NCBI GenBank assembly: GCA_937926875.1
Contig: CALBAX010000121.1
Coordinates: 1-6,137 of the forward strand
DNA: 6,137 bases
Direction of reading: 5' to 3'
Source: an uncultured Desulfovibrio sp.
Lineage (GTDB): Bacteria > Desulfobacterota > Desulfovibrionia > Desulfovibrionales > Desulfovibrionaceae
Position 1 is the first letter of the stretch; each line of letters begins with the position of its first letter. The notes beneath the pieces are model-generated. The model did not search any database. It worked only from the letters and a program-made list of their open reading frames with translations, and was not told the origin of the DNA. Below are positions 6,053 to 6,137 of the stretch, piece after piece. The translations under genes were made by a program, and so were the position numbers.

Positions 6053-6083
6053 GCGGCGAGCACCAGTTTTTGGCGCCAAGCCT

Positions 6084-6125
6084 CCCCGTTTCCGGCGGTG
6101 TCGTGCTGCCGGAAACGGGGTTTTT
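6084..6125 (+). terminator. Strong intrinsic terminator of tolC
   Basis: A perfect 13-bp stem (6084-6096 with 6108-6120, CCCCGTTTCCGGC and its complement) encloses an 11-base loop and is followed by T5 (6121-6125). It begins 32 bases past the tolC stop codon. This is the strongest terminator in the window and argues that any downstream gene has its own promoter. Confidence 0.92.
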
Positions 6126-6137
6126 GCACAACGACAG

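Noticed and set aside
4925..6079. 384-codon open frame on the minus strand
   Set aside because: Antisense to tolC and it would read through the opposite strand of a well-recognised family gene; composition is typical of a shadow frame.

Overview
The window is about 6.1 kb of high-GC bacterial DNA, interrupted by one AT-rich intergenic stretch at about 4300-4640. It reads as chromosome of a Gram-negative sulfate-reducing deltaproteobacterium, most likely Desulfovibrio or a close relative. This assignment is inference: it rests on the outer-membrane channel, the LapG-type periplasmic protease, the unusual partner of that protease, and the codon bias. No marker gene fixes the species. I see no mobile element, tRNA, rRNA or CRISPR array.

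Layout from left to right: (1) On the minus strand, running off the left edge, are the first 401 codons of a glycogen-debranching enzyme (amylo-alpha-1,6-glucosidase family), with a good Shine-Dalgarno site and a strong sigma70-type promoter. (2) Also on the minus strand is a two-gene operon. The upstream gene encodes a LapG-like calcium-dependent cysteine protease with an intact Cys-His-Asp triad. Three bases later comes a 707-residue inner-membrane protein with a large periplasmic sensor region, a PAS domain and an HD-GYP domain that has lost nearly all its metal ligands and its GYP motif. A weak intrinsic terminator follows, and its T-run runs directly into the -35 box of the debranching-enzyme promoter. 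(3) An AT-rich divergent control region holds candidate promoters for both directions and several inverted repeats. (4) On the plus strand is a TolC-family outer-membrane channel with its own strong intrinsic terminator.

Biological reading: the LapG-like protease, the membrane receptor with a dead HD-GYP domain, and the TolC-like channel resemble a Lap-type biofilm adhesin system. There, a type I secretion channel displays a giant adhesin, LapG cleaves it from the surface, and a c-di-GMP-binding membrane receptor holds LapG back. In Pseudomonas that receptor is LapD, which has degenerate GGDEF and EAL domains. Here the gene in that place encodes an unrelated cytoplasmic architecture, PAS plus a degenerate HD-GYP. 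From memory, an unrelated LapD replacement (DvhD, with the protease DvhG) has been described in Desulfovibrio vulgaris; I cannot check here how close this protein is to it. The adhesin, ABC transporter and membrane-fusion protein are not in the window.

The sharpest anomaly is the tolC start. The only good ribosome-binding site plus ATG lies one base out of frame with the channel. Adding a single A or G to the short homopolymers at 4652-4661 would join it to a textbook signal peptide. This points to an indel, either a sequencing error or real on/off variation, or to a mis-assigned start.
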